20,529 bases of DNA from an uncultured Verrucomicrobiota bacterium (GCA_947305585.1 CAMZDY010000011.1:1-20529), one strand, 5' to 3'; positions 7,492 to 15,995 are shown, numbered from the stretch's first letter. The notes: generated by a model not told the origin, from the sequence alone. A program made the numbers and translations.

Positions 7492-9414
7492 ATGAGTAAA
7501 AAACCGGGATATCCCAAGCTGGACTTCTTCGACAAGTCGTTCGGCATGAAGGAAGCCTACGGCAGGATCTGGCGCTATATCCGTCCATATCGCTTTCGGC
7601 TGGTGGTCGGTCTGGTGTGCGGCTTTCTGACGGCCGGTACGCTGGTGCCGATGTTCCAGCTCATCCAGCCGGCCACCAAAAGCATCGAACAGCGGATCGT
7701 GGCGGTGGAGGAGTCGACTCCGGCGGCGGAGACGGTCGAGGCCGCAAATGCCGCGCAAATGCCGAAGTGGTACGGTAAGGTGCAGAAGTACGCAGCCAAG
7801 CTAGGACTGGAATTGGTGGACGAAAAGGGCGCCATGACCGGCGGCATCCTAGTGCTGGTGCTGACGGTGGTGCCGATATTGGCGGGCTTGCGGATGGGGC
7901 TCAAGTTTCTCAATCTATATTTGCTTTCGTACGTGGGGCATTATGCCATAGCCGATCTTGTTTGCGATCTTCTGCGGCATACCCAGCGCCAGTCGTTGCA
8001 GTTTTTCTCGCGGGTGGACATGGGGCGGCTGATGTCGCGCATCATGGGAGATTCGCAACAGGTGATGACGGTGGTCAAGACGGTTATCGTGGATTTCGCG
8101 GAAGCGCCGTTCGAGATTCTGGTGGCCGGCGGCTATGTGGTGTATTTCGCCGTCAAGAACGACATGATCCCCACGCTCGTTCTGATTGCGATCGCCTTTC
8201 CGCTGTTCACGATTCCCATCTCGATGCTCGCCAAGAAGATACGGGAATATTCCCAGGAGACGATGGCCCGTTCGTCGGTGGTGTTTTCGCGCCTGCACGA
8301 GGTGATAACCTGCATCGGCCTCGTCAAGAGCTTCAACACCGAAAAGTTCGAATGGAACAAGTATCGCGAAGCCAATACGCGGATGGTGAAGATCCAGTTG
8401 CGCAACGCCCGGGTGGGCGGCATGGTGGGGCCTACGCTGGAAATCACGGGCGTACTCATCATTTGCGGTTTCGTCTGCTGGTGTTTCGCCAAGCACATTA
8501 CCTTGGATCAGGTGCTCCCGATGCTCGCGCCGCTGCTCGTAATGTACAAGCCGCTCAAGAAGGTGAGCAATATCCAGGTGGCGCTGGAGAACTCGATGGC
8601 GTCGCTGTGCCGTATTTTTTCGCTTCAGGATCTGCATGACGAACTGCCGGAGAAGCCGGATGCAGTCCGCAAATCCACGTTCGCCCGCGAGATTCGTTTC
8701 GAAAACGTATCCTTCCGCTATGCTACCGCCGACCGCGATGCCGTTTCCGGGGCATCGTTCGCCATTCCCAAAGGCAAGAAGGTGGCGGTGGTGGGCGGAA
8801 CCGGGAGCGGCAAGTCGACCCTGTCCTATCTTCTCGCCCGGTTTGCCGATCCTTCGCAGGGCCGCATCACGATAGATGGCATCGATCTCAAGGAGGTAGC
8901 CATCGCCGATCTCCGGAAACTTATCGGGGTTATCACCCAGGAACCGCTCCTTTTCAACGATACCATCGCCTACAATCTCCGTTACGGAACCTTTGACGCC
9001 GGTGACGAATCCATACGCGAGGCGGCGCGCCTGGCCAACGCCGAGAGCTTCATTCTTTCCCAGCCGGATGGATTCGATCGCGTGGTGGGAGAAAAGGGCA
9101 TGGCGCTTTCGGGCGGCGAGAAACAGCGCATTGCCATCGCCGCCGCCATGCTCAAGAATCCGCCCATCCTCATTTTGGACGAAGCTACGAGCGCGCTCGA
9201 TAACGTAACCGAGGCGCTGGTGCAGGAGGCGTTGGAAAAATTGACGGCCAACCGCACCACTTTCGTGATAGCCCACCGGCTTTCCACCGTCCGTAACGCC
9301 GATATCATCTTGGTGATGGACTCCGGCCGCATCGTCGAGCAGGGCACACACGACGAACTTTATGCCAAAGGCGGATATTACCGCCATCTTTGCGACATCC
9401 AGGAGCACCCATGA
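7492..9414 (+). CDS. ABC exporter, fused membrane and ATPase domains (MsbA-type), first subunit
   Basis: A 640-residue half-transporter: the membrane domain is about 30-380 and the ATPase domain about 395-640. ATPase motifs are complete: A-loop Tyr in SFRY, Walker A GGTGSGKST (435-443), Q-loop TQE, signature LSGGEKQR (539-546), Walker B ILILDEATSALD (559-570) with the catalytic Glu, and the H-loop in IAHRLST. A hydrophilic, Glu/Ala-rich loop of about 60 residues separates the first two membrane helices, longer than in MsbA. After the signature, the usual IARA is IAAA, so the common arginine is lost. The next gene is a paralog with nearly the same motif spacing, which implies a heterodimer. 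The substrate cannot be read from the sequence; a lipid or envelope precursor is a reasonable guess. Confidence 0.92.
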   Translation: MSKKPGYPKLDFFDKSFGMKEAYGRIWRYIRPYRFRLVVGLVCGFLTAGTLVPMFQLIQPATKSIEQRIVAVEESTPAAETVEAANAAQMPKWYGKVQKYAAKLGLELVDEKGAMTGGILVLVLTVVPILAGLRMGLKFLNLYLLSYVGHYAIADLVCDLLRHTQRQSLQFFSRVDMGRLMSRIMGDSQQVMTVVKTVIVDFAEAPFEILVAGGYVVYFAVKNDMIPTLVLIAIAFPLFTIPISMLAKKIREYSQETMARSSVVFSRLHEVITCIGLVKSFNTEKFEWNKYREANTRMVKIQLRNARVGGMVGPTLEITGVLIICGFVCWCFAKHITLDQVLPMLAPLLVMYKPLKKVSNIQVALENSMASLCRIFSLQDLHDELPEKPDAVRKSTFAREIRFENVSFRYATADRDAVSGASFAIPKGKKVAVVGGTGSGKSTLSYLLARFADPSQGRITIDGIDLKEVAIADLRKLIGVITQEPLLFNDTIAYNLRYGTFDAGDESIREAARLANAESFILSQPDGFDRVVGEKGMALSGGEKQRIAIAAAMLKNPPILILDEATSALDNVTEALVQEALEKLTANRTTFVIAHRLSTVRNADIILVMDSGRIVEQGTHDELYAKGGYYRHLCDIQEHP

Positions 9415-11330
9415 CGAACGAATACCGCAAAGAATTTTTCGATCGCGACTACACGGTCAAGGAGTCTATCGGCCGGGTTTGGCATTACATGTCGAAATAC
9501 AAGTTCCGGCTCATTTTGGGGCTTTTCTTCGGCTTGGTGAATGCCGGCATTCTGGTGCCGTTCTACCAGTTGCTGCAACCCACCGTGGCGCATGCCGGCG
9601 GCGAACCGCCGCCCGCCAAAGTGGAGCAGGTGCGGCAAGGCAAACTGGACAAGGCCATTTCCCGCGCCGCCTCGCTTCCCGGCTGGTACTACGATCTCGA
9701 GCGTTTCGCCGGCAAGTTCGGCATCCGCTTCACCGATGAAGAAGGCAATATGCAGGCGGGGATGCTTTTTCTGGTCACGCTGGTCATTCCTGCGATACTC
9801 GTATGCCGGTTGTTGCTTACGTTCCTGTTCACCTACTGCCTGACCTGGGCGGCCAGCAAGGCGGTGGCGGATCTGCGGTGCGATATGCTGAAACATGTGG
9901 AAGCGCAGTCGATGGAGTTTTTCGGACGAGTGGATATGGGGCAGATCATAATGCGCATAAATTCCGACCCTGGCCAGCTCCAGATCGTGATGACCACCGT
10001 GATCGTACAGCTCATACTTGCGCCTTTCGAAATTCTCGTTTCGGCCGGGTTCATCGTCCATTTCGCCATCCGGAACCATCTGGTGCAGACTTTGCTTTTG
10101 CTGGGACTGGGCGCGCCGCTCTTTTTCGGACCGATTGTGCTGATCGCCCGCCGGTTGCGCAAATATTCCAAACGCATGTTGGAGCAGGGTTCGCTCATCG
10201 GCGCCAAACTGCACGAGATTTTAACCTGTCAGAAGCGGGTCAAGGCTTATCATGCCGAGGAATTCGAGAATGTAAATTTCCGCATCGCCTACGATCTTCA
10301 GCTCAAGAACGTCAAGAAAGCGTTGAAACTCGGCATGATGACTTCGCCGGCGGTAGAGTCGGTCGGCATCTTGGTCATCGGGATGTTCGTAATATGGTGC
10401 TTCCTTTTTTCCGTGCCGCTTTCCGCCATTTTGCCGATGGTGGCGCCTTTGCTCATCATCTACAAGCCGATCAAGGAGATCGGCAAGTTGCAGGTGCAGG
10501 TGCAGGAGACGATGGCCGGCATATCACGTGTGCTGTCGCTCCTTGACGTGCACATGGAGTTGCCGCAGGTCGCTAATCCGGTCAAGAAGGACGGTTTCGA
10601 CCGGGAAATCGTCTTCGATCGCGTTACCTTCAAGTACCAGACGCAGGACGATCCCGCCGTCAAGGATGCGAGCCTTACGATCAAGAAGGGTCAGTTCGTG
10701 GCCATTGTAGGCGGCACCGGCAGCGGCAAGACCACGCTCGCCAATCTCATGGCGCGATTCTACGATCCGGAGTCGGGCTCCGTGACCATCGACGGCATCG
10801 ACGTGCGCGAGCTCGAAACCGCCTCGCTCCGCAAACTGGTGGGGGCCGTATTGCAGGATACTTTCATTTTCAACGATACCATCGCAAACAATATCGCCTA
10901 CGGCATCGAAAACGCCAGCATGGACGATATCGTGGCCGCCGCCAAGCTGGCCAAAGCGCACGATTTCATCATGTCCCAGCCGGGCGGTTACGACCGGATG
11001 TGCGGAGAAAAAGGCAATGCCATTTCCGGCGGCGAACGCCAGCGCATCGCCATCGCCCGCGCCATCCTCAAGAATCCGCCGATTCTGATTCTGGATGAGG
11101 CTACGAGCGCCCTCGATACTGTCACCGAGGCGTTGGTGCAGGAGGCCATCAACAATCTGATGAAGAACCGCACCACGCTTGCCATCGCCCATCGCCTTTC
11201 CACCGTCCGCCACGCCGACTGCATCCTGGTGATGCACCAGGGCAGGATTGTCGAACGCGGCACCCATGACGAACTTTACGCCTTGGGCGGCAGATATACC
11301 GCACTTTGCAACAGGAGTACCGAGCAATGA
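9411..11330 (+). CDS. ABC exporter, fused membrane and ATPase domains (MsbA-type), second subunit
   Basis: A 639-residue paralog of the preceding gene. Walker A GGTGSGKTT (434-442), Q-loop LQD, signature ISGGERQR (538-545), Walker B ILILDEATSALD and the H-loop in IAHRLST are all present, and IARA keeps the arginine missing from its partner. The membrane domain again carries a long hydrophilic loop (about residues 60-115) between helices 1 and 2. Both subunits have DEATS, so both ATP sites look catalytic, unlike heterodimeric exporters with one degenerate site. An in-frame ATG at 9390 lies further upstream, but the ATG at 9411 overlaps the previous stop as ATGA and is preferred. The stop also overlaps the next start as ATGA. 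The tandem arrangement and matching spacing suggest gene duplication. Confidence 0.92.
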   Translation: MTNEYRKEFFDRDYTVKESIGRVWHYMSKYKFRLILGLFFGLVNAGILVPFYQLLQPTVAHAGGEPPPAKVEQVRQGKLDKAISRAASLPGWYYDLERFAGKFGIRFTDEEGNMQAGMLFLVTLVIPAILVCRLLLTFLFTYCLTWAASKAVADLRCDMLKHVEAQSMEFFGRVDMGQIIMRINSDPGQLQIVMTTVIVQLILAPFEILVSAGFIVHFAIRNHLVQTLLLLGLGAPLFFGPIVLIARRLRKYSKRMLEQGSLIGAKLHEILTCQKRVKAYHAEEFENVNFRIAYDLQLKNVKKALKLGMMTSPAVESVGILVIGMFVIWCFLFSVPLSAILPMVAPLLIIYKPIKEIGKLQVQVQETMAGISRVLSLLDVHMELPQVANPVKKDGFDREIVFDRVTFKYQTQDDPAVKDASLTIKKGQFVAIVGGTGSGKTTLANLMARFYDPESGSVTIDGIDVRELETASLRKLVGAVLQDTFIFNDTIANNIAYGIENASMDDIVAAAKLAKAHDFIMSQPGGYDRMCGEKGNAISGGERQRIAIARAILKNPPILILDEATSALDTVTEALVQEAINNLMKNRTTLAIAHRLSTVRHADCILVMHQGRIVERGTHDELYALGGRYTALCNRSTEQ

Positions 11331-11794
11331 CGTTAGACTACAATATCGGGCACGCTTTCATGCATCCGTGGTTCTGGTCGTCCTTTCTGAGCTGGATTCT
11401 GGCCCAGACGATCAAAATGACCGCCAATGCCTTCAAGACCCGTACTTTCGACTTCGAATATCTGGTTTCCACCGGCGGCATGCCCAGCGCCCATTCCGCC
11501 ATGGCCTCGGGGATGGCGTTTTCCATCGGCTTTACGGAAGGCTTCGGCACGCCGGTAGCCATGCTCGGGATCGGTTGGGCGGCGGTGACGATTTTCGACG
11601 CCGCCACCGTCCGCAAGGCCGCCGGCGACCAGGCCAAGGTGCTTAACCAGATCGTCAAGGAGTTCCGGGAGAACCTGAAGTTCAACCCCGGCCATCTCAA
11701 GGAGCTGCTCGGACATACCCAGAAGGAAGTATGGGCTGGAATGCTGACCGGCATTATGGTGGCGCTGACGGTGTGCAGTCTCTGGAGATATTGA
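11327..11794 (+). CDS. DUF212 / divergent PAP2-family membrane phosphatase
   Basis: A 155-residue membrane protein of the divergent PAP2 (DUF212, YuiD-like) family, presumed to remove phosphate from lipid or isoprenoid substrates at the membrane, although activity is not well established. The family signature TGGMPSAHSA is near residues 44-53, followed by TIFDAATVRKAAGDQAKVLN and, near the end, LKELLGHTQKEVWAG. Hydrophobic segments lie near 15-30, 55-90 and 135-152. I chose ATG 11327 because it overlaps the preceding stop (ATGA) and has AGGAG 9 nt upstream. An ATG at 11306 would add seven residues. Its position directly after two MsbA-like exporters fits a lipid-linked substrate, by inference. 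Confidence 0.85.
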   Translation: MTLDYNIGHAFMHPWFWSSFLSWILAQTIKMTANAFKTRTFDFEYLVSTGGMPSAHSAMASGMAFSIGFTEGFGTPVAMLGIGWAAVTIFDAATVRKAAGDQAKVLNQIVKEFRENLKFNPGHLKELLGHTQKEVWAGMLTGIMVALTVCSLWRY

Positions 11795-12762
11795 TGCTGG
11801 GCGCGCTGCTGGGATTGTTTGCGATAGTGGTATGGGGGGTGACCGTAGTCAACACCCGCGCTTTGCTTGTAGACTTTTCCTCGCTGGAGATAATGGTGAT
11901 CCGTTTCGTGCTGGCGTGGTTCGTGCTGTGGGTGATGAGTCCGCGAGAGTTCAAGTTCGTGACGCTCTTCGGGGGACGCCGCACCGTGCTTACCTATCGC
12001 ATCTACGCTTGGATGGGGCTTTGCGGCGTGGCGCTGTACCAGTTCACCGAAAACTGCGCTATCCACTACACCAACGCCAGCAATGTGGCCATTCTGATGT
12101 CGCTTAGCCCCATCGTGACCGCGGTCATGGCCAAAGTGTTTCTTAAAGACAGCAACCTTGGCATCTGGATGTGGGTAGGGTCGATCATGGCGATAGCCGG
12201 GGGGATTCTGGTGGGCGCCGACAACATCCGCGATCTCCATCTCGATCCGCGGGGCGACTTCATGGTGCTGGTGACAATCGTCTGCTGGGGCGTGTATTCG
12301 CTATTGATGGATCGCACCAACCATGTTCGAGTGAGCGCGCTCGTGGTGGTGCGCAAAGCGTTCTTCTGGTCGCTCGTGGCCATCTTGCCGGTAGCTGTCT
12401 GGGGCACTACCGGATCCGGTCAGGCGGCGCTTGATGGATCTTTCGCCATCAATCTCGATCCGGCCGTAAACCGGGCGCGGTTCGGCAATTTCTGGAATCT
12501 GTTCAACCTCGTCTTCCTCGGCGTGTTTGCCTCGGCGCTGGCGTTTTCGGCCTGGAATCTGGCCAGCAAACGGCTGGGCATGGTCAAAGCCAATGTGGGG
12601 CTCTATCTGATGCCGGTGGTGGGCGTGGTGGCCGCCGCGCTGTTTTTGGGCGAGCGCATCACTTTACCGGTGATTCTGGGCGGACTCTTCATTCTCGCGG
12701 GAGTGGCCGTGGCCAGCGTAAACCCCATGCGCAAAGTGGGATTTCAAAAAGCAAAGGAATAA
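11794..12762 (+). CDS. EamA/DMT-family permease
   Basis: A 322-residue inner-membrane protein with about ten hydrophobic helices arranged as two repeated EamA domains (about residues 1-140 and 150-310). The second repeat ends with a conserved pattern, a run of small residues after YLMPVVGVVAAALFLGERIT, typical of drug/metabolite transporters. The substrate is unknown; the family exports or imports amino acids, nucleosides and other metabolites. The ATG at 11794 shares a base with the phosphatase stop (TGATG) and has GGAG a few bases upstream, so it is preferred over upstream in-frame starts. thiC begins two bases after its stop. A role in moving a thiamine precursor is possible from position only. 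Confidence 0.88.
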   Translation: MLGALLGLFAIVVWGVTVVNTRALLVDFSSLEIMVIRFVLAWFVLWVMSPREFKFVTLFGGRRTVLTYRIYAWMGLCGVALYQFTENCAIHYTNASNVAILMSLSPIVTAVMAKVFLKDSNLGIWMWVGSIMAIAGGILVGADNIRDLHLDPRGDFMVLVTIVCWGVYSLLMDRTNHVRVSALVVVRKAFFWSLVAILPVAVWGTTGSGQAALDGSFAINLDPAVNRARFGNFWNLFNLVFLGVFASALAFSAWNLASKRLGMVKANVGLYLMPVVGVVAAALFLGERITLPVILGGLFILAGVAVASVNPMRKVGFQKAKE

Positions 12763-12763
12763 T

Positions 12764-14065
12764 ATGACGCAACTTCAAGCCGCACGCAAGGGAATAGTGA
12801 CCGAGGCCATGAAGATCGTGGCGGCCGACGAGGGACTTTCGCCCGAGGCCGTGCGCGATGCCGTAGCCTCGGGCGAAGCGGTCATTCCGCTCAATATCCA
12901 CCACACCAATTGCCGTCCGGTCGGGGTGGGGCGCATGTTCACCACCAAGATCAACGCCAATCTGGGGCGCAGCGTGACCCATTCCGGCAAGGGGGACGAA
13001 CTGGAGAAGCTGGCCATTGCGCTGAATGCGGGGGCCGACTTCGTGATGGATCTTTCCGTAGGCGAGGATATCCCCGCCATTCGCCAGGGCATGCTGAACG
13101 CCTCCAACCGTCCCTTGGGTACGGTGCCGGTGTACGAGACCATTTCCCGGCTCGATGGCGATATTCCGCAGATGGATCCCGCGTTTCTCGTTTCCGTCAT
13201 CAAAGCCCAGGCCGAACAGGGCGTGGACTTCATGACGCTGCATGCCGGACTCATGCTGGAGGATATCCCCAAGGCCATGAAGCGGCGCATGGGTATCGTT
13301 TCGCGCGGCGGTTCGATCATGGCGGAATGGATGATGGCCAACCGTGCCCAGAATCCCCTGTGGGAGCGTTGGGACGAGATTATGGACATCCTTGCCGAGC
13401 ACGATGTCACCGTGTCGTTGGGCGACGGTCTCCGGTCCGGTTGCCTGATGGACGGGTCCGACGAAGCGCAGTTCGCGGAGCTTGCCAAGCTGGGCGAACT
13501 CGTCGAGCGCTGCCGGGCGCGCGGTGTGCAGGTGATGGTGGAAGGCCCCGGCCATATTGCGTTCGATCAGATCAAGATGAACATGGAGCGTGAACAGGAA
13601 CTCTGCCACAAGGCGCCGTTTTACGTGCTAGGGCCGGTCGTGACCGACATCGCCCCCGGCTACGACCATATCGTGACCGCGATCGGCGCCACGGCCGCCG
13701 CCACTTACGGTGCGAGTCTCCTTTGTTACGTCACTCCGGCCGAGCATCTGGGACTTCCCGATGGCGATGAGGTGCATCAGGGTTGCATCGCCTACAAGAT
13801 CGCCGCGCATGCCGGCGATATCGCCCGTCACCATCCCCACGCCCGCGATCGCGACGACCAGATGGCGCAGGCAAGACACGATTTCTGCTGGGACGAACAG
13901 TTCGCGCTAGCGCTCGATCCTGCACATGCCCGCAATCGCTGGCTCAAGACGCGCGCCAACTCCGATGTGGATCACGGCGACGATCATTGCTCGATGTGCG
14001 GCAAGCAGTTCTGCGCCGTGCGTACTTCGAAGCGCATCGAAAAGCTTGCGACCCAGACAAACTGA
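12764..14065 (+). CDS. thiC: Phosphomethylpyrimidine synthase (ThiC)
   Basis: ThiC is a radical SAM enzyme that rearranges aminoimidazole ribotide into hydroxymethylpyrimidine phosphate, the pyrimidine half of thiamine. The 433-residue protein is the short form without the N-terminal extension of enterobacterial or Bacillus ThiC. Recognisable stretches include KINANLG, GADFVMDLS, TLHAGLMLEDIP, GIVSRGGSIMAEW, SLGDGLRSG, VEGPGHI, APFYVLGPVVTDIAPGYDH and CYVTPAEHLGLP. The C-terminal cluster motif is CSMCGKQFC (Cys409, Cys412, Cys417). The paralog BzaF is a possible alternative, but the match to ThiC is close. No TPP riboswitch fits in the two-base gap upstream, and no other thi gene is in the window. 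Confidence 0.93.
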   Translation: MTQLQAARKGIVTEAMKIVAADEGLSPEAVRDAVASGEAVIPLNIHHTNCRPVGVGRMFTTKINANLGRSVTHSGKGDELEKLAIALNAGADFVMDLSVGEDIPAIRQGMLNASNRPLGTVPVYETISRLDGDIPQMDPAFLVSVIKAQAEQGVDFMTLHAGLMLEDIPKAMKRRMGIVSRGGSIMAEWMMANRAQNPLWERWDEIMDILAEHDVTVSLGDGLRSGCLMDGSDEAQFAELAKLGELVERCRARGVQVMVEGPGHIAFDQIKMNMEREQELCHKAPFYVLGPVVTDIAPGYDHIVTAIGATAAATYGASLLCYVTPAEHLGLPDGDEVHQGCIAYKIAAHAGDIARHHPHARDRDDQMAQARHDFCWDEQFALALDPAHARNRWLKTRANSDVDHGDDHCSMCGKQFCAVRTSKRIEKLATQTN

Positions 14066-14072
14066 CGAAAGA

Positions 14073-14081
14073 AAAGGAGGT
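14073..14081 (+). promoter_or_regulatory. Consensus Shine-Dalgarno AAAGGAGGT before the thioredoxin gene
   Basis: This near-perfect match to the anti-SD core lies 4 nt before the ATG at 14086. It fixes that start, although the frame is open upstream inside thiC. It also shows that the organism uses classical ribosome binding sites. Confidence 0.8.
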
Positions 14082-14085
14082 AACA

Positions 14086-14388
14086 ATGATCAAGAATATC
14101 GCTTCCGAAACCGAATTCGACGCCGCCACCTCGTCGGGTGTGCAACTGGTGGATTTTTGGGCGGTTTGGTGCGGTCCCTGCAAAATGATGGGCGCCGTCA
14201 TCGACGCCAAAATCGTTCCAGCCCGTCCGGAGCTGGACGTTCTCAAGGTGGATGTGGACCAGTGTCCGCAACTGGCGGCGCGTTTTGGCGTGCAGTCCAT
14301 CCCCACGCTTCTCGTCGTTAAAGACGGCGCAATCAAGGAAAAGTTCATCGGCGTAACTCCGCCGGAAACCATTCTCGCCGCACTCTAA
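14086..14388 (+). CDS. Thioredoxin
   Basis: A 100-residue protein of normal thioredoxin size, without a signal peptide, so cytoplasmic. The redox motif WCGPC (Trp28, Cys29, Cys32) follows the usual V-D-F-W strand, and the cis-proline loop is SIPTLLV near residue 67. The segment between helix 2 and the cis-Pro strand (KIVPARPELDVLKVDVDQCPQLAARFGV) follows the thioredoxin pattern. It would keep protein thiols reduced and can donate electrons to reductases. It lies between thiC and a radical SAM enzyme, both with oxygen-sensitive iron-sulfur clusters. A link to reducing these enzymes is an inference from position. It has the strongest ribosome binding site in the window. Confidence 0.93.
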   Translation: MIKNIASETEFDAATSSGVQLVDFWAVWCGPCKMMGAVIDAKIVPARPELDVLKVDVDQCPQLAARFGVQSIPTLLVVKDGAIKEKFIGVTPPETILAAL

Positions 14389-14389
14389 G

Positions 14390-15256
14390 GTGGATTTCGA
14401 TTTCCCCGAATACGCCTGCCCTTACGCCGCCGGTTTGGCGAAAAAGTTCCGGCGTTTCCGCCTGCAGGTAAAGGCGGATAAGCGCGAACTGAAGACGGTG
14501 GACGGGTTTTCGTCCGATCCGTTCGGGGAGCTAACCCAAGCCGGCAAGCTTCCGGGGCTCAAGCAACGTTTTCCCGATCGCGTCTTGGTGATGACGTCGG
14601 ACCGTTGCTTCATGACGTGCCGGCATTGCACCCGGCGGGGACTTTTCGGGCGGACTTCCATCGTCGATACTCCGGAAAAACTCGCCGCCTGCGTCGAGTA
14701 TGTGAAGGCCCACCCCAAAGTGCGAGACGTACTGCTTTCTGGCGGGGATGTCCTTACTCTGCCCGACCGCAAAGTGATGGATTTCGTGGACGCATTTGCC
14801 GCGCTTCCCCAAGTGGATCTGGTGCGCGTTTGTTCGCGGGCCTTGAGCGCCAATCCCGGACGCGTCACCGCGCGTTTGGCCAAACTTCTCGGGCAAAGCG
14901 GCAAGGTGTGGTTCAACACCCAGTTCAACTGCGCCGATGAAGTGACCTCTGAGGCCGTCCATGCCGCCAAACTGTTGGTGGAGCGCGGCATTCCGGTCAG
15001 TTGCCAGACCGTGCTGTTGAAGGGGGTCAACGACTCGGGCCCCGAGATGCTAAGGCTTCTCAGGAAACTGTCGGCCGCGCGGATCCGTCCCTATTACGTG
15101 TTTCTTTGCGACCCCATCGCCGGCATCGACCACTTCCGGGTGGATGTCGAAAAAGCCCGCCAGATCGAAAACTACTGCGCCGAACGCATCGGGGGGCTGG
15201 CGCTCCCGCGTTTCGTCCAGGACGTGCCCGGTGCCAAAAGGAAACTCCCTGTATGA
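14390..15256 (+). CDS. Lysine 2,3-aminomutase/EpmB-like radical SAM enzyme, short form
   Basis: A 288-residue PLP- and SAM-dependent aminomutase homolog. The cluster motif CFMTCRHC (Cys73, Cys77, Cys80) is followed by TRRGLFGR, which holds the arginine that contacts the substrate carboxylate in lysine aminomutase. SGGD (near residue 118), NTQFNCADEVT, QTVLLKGVNDS, RPYYVFLCDPIAGIDHFR and the final DVPGAKRKLP follow in family order. Lys285 aligns with the PLP lysine of the PGGGGK motif. The protein stops four residues after it, so it lacks the C-terminal region of lysine aminomutases and looks more like EpmB (342 residues), which makes (R)-beta-lysine for EF-P. The GTG start lies one base after the thioredoxin stop without a clear Shine-Dalgarno sequence. 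The stop overlaps the next ATG. No EF-P or EpmA gene is visible. Confidence 0.85.
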   Translation: MDFDFPEYACPYAAGLAKKFRRFRLQVKADKRELKTVDGFSSDPFGELTQAGKLPGLKQRFPDRVLVMTSDRCFMTCRHCTRRGLFGRTSIVDTPEKLAACVEYVKAHPKVRDVLLSGGDVLTLPDRKVMDFVDAFAALPQVDLVRVCSRALSANPGRVTARLAKLLGQSGKVWFNTQFNCADEVTSEAVHAAKLLVERGIPVSCQTVLLKGVNDSGPEMLRLLRKLSAARIRPYYVFLCDPIAGIDHFRVDVEKARQIENYCAERIGGLALPRFVQDVPGAKRKLPV

Positions 15257-15993
15257 ATACGCTCATAACCGGCGCTTCCTCCGGCATCGGACAGGCGCTT
15301 GCTTTCGCTTGCGCCAAGCGCGGAGACAGGCTGTTTATCTGCGGACGCGATCGGGTGCGTCTCGATGAGGTGGCCGTCCGTTGTCGCGAACTGGGCGCCA
15401 AGGAAGTTTCCGCCGAGGTGCTGGACGTAACCCAGCCGGCCACCACGCGCGATTTTATCGAACGCGCCGACGAATTGGCCGCGCTCGACGTCGTGTTTGC
15501 CAACGCCGGAGTTTCCACCGGCGCCGAAACCGAGCGCAATGTCCGCAACACTTTTTCGGTCAATGTGATGGGCGTGGTCAATACCGTCCTTCCCGCCATC
15601 GATCTCATGACGGAGCGTGGAAGGGGTCAAATCGCCATTACCGCCTCCATTGCGGGGTATGGACCCTTGTTCGCTTGTCCGAGCTACTCGGCCACCAAAG
15701 CTTGCGTCAAGACATGGGGACTCTCCCTGCGCGGTTATTTGAAGCCTAAAGGTATTGGCGTTTCGGTGATCTGTCCAGGTTTTGTCCGCTCGCGCATCAC
15801 CGACCGGAATACGTGCCCCATGCCGTTTTTCATGGAGGCCGATGAAGCCGCCCGGATCATTCTCAAGGGGGTTGCCGCCAACAAGGCGCTGATTGCGTTT
15901 CCCTGGGTCATGCGCTTCGGTGCGTGGTTCATGGGGACGGTACCGTTTGCCTTGAGCGAATTCGTAAATCGTTTCCTTCCCAAGAAGAATTGA
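15253..15993 (+). CDS. Short-chain dehydrogenase/reductase
   Basis: A 246-residue classical SDR. The nucleotide-binding glycine motif TGASSGIG is at residues 6-13, the NAG motif in FANAGVS near 83, the catalytic Ser in ASIAGYG, and the YxxxK pair in YSATK near 145-150. The C-terminal part contains a hydrophobic stretch (FPWVMRFGAWFMGTVPFAL) that may bind a lipid-like substrate or touch the membrane. The substrate cannot be inferred. The frame is open upstream, but the ATG at 15253 overlaps the radical SAM stop (ATGA) and places the glycine motif at its normal distance from the N-terminus. The C39-like gene starts two bases after the stop. Confidence 0.93.
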   Translation: MNTLITGASSGIGQALAFACAKRGDRLFICGRDRVRLDEVAVRCRELGAKEVSAEVLDVTQPATTRDFIERADELAALDVVFANAGVSTGAETERNVRNTFSVNVMGVVNTVLPAIDLMTERGRGQIAITASIAGYGPLFACPSYSATKACVKTWGLSLRGYLKPKGIGVSVICPGFVRSRITDRNTCPMPFFMEADEAARIILKGVAANKALIAFPWVMRFGAWFMGTVPFALSEFVNRFLPKKN

Positions 15994-15995
15994 CC

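Noticed and set aside
12740..12764. TPP riboswitch upstream of thiC
   Set aside because: Only one base separates the permease stop from the thiC start, and I saw no thi-box sequence in the preceding coding region.
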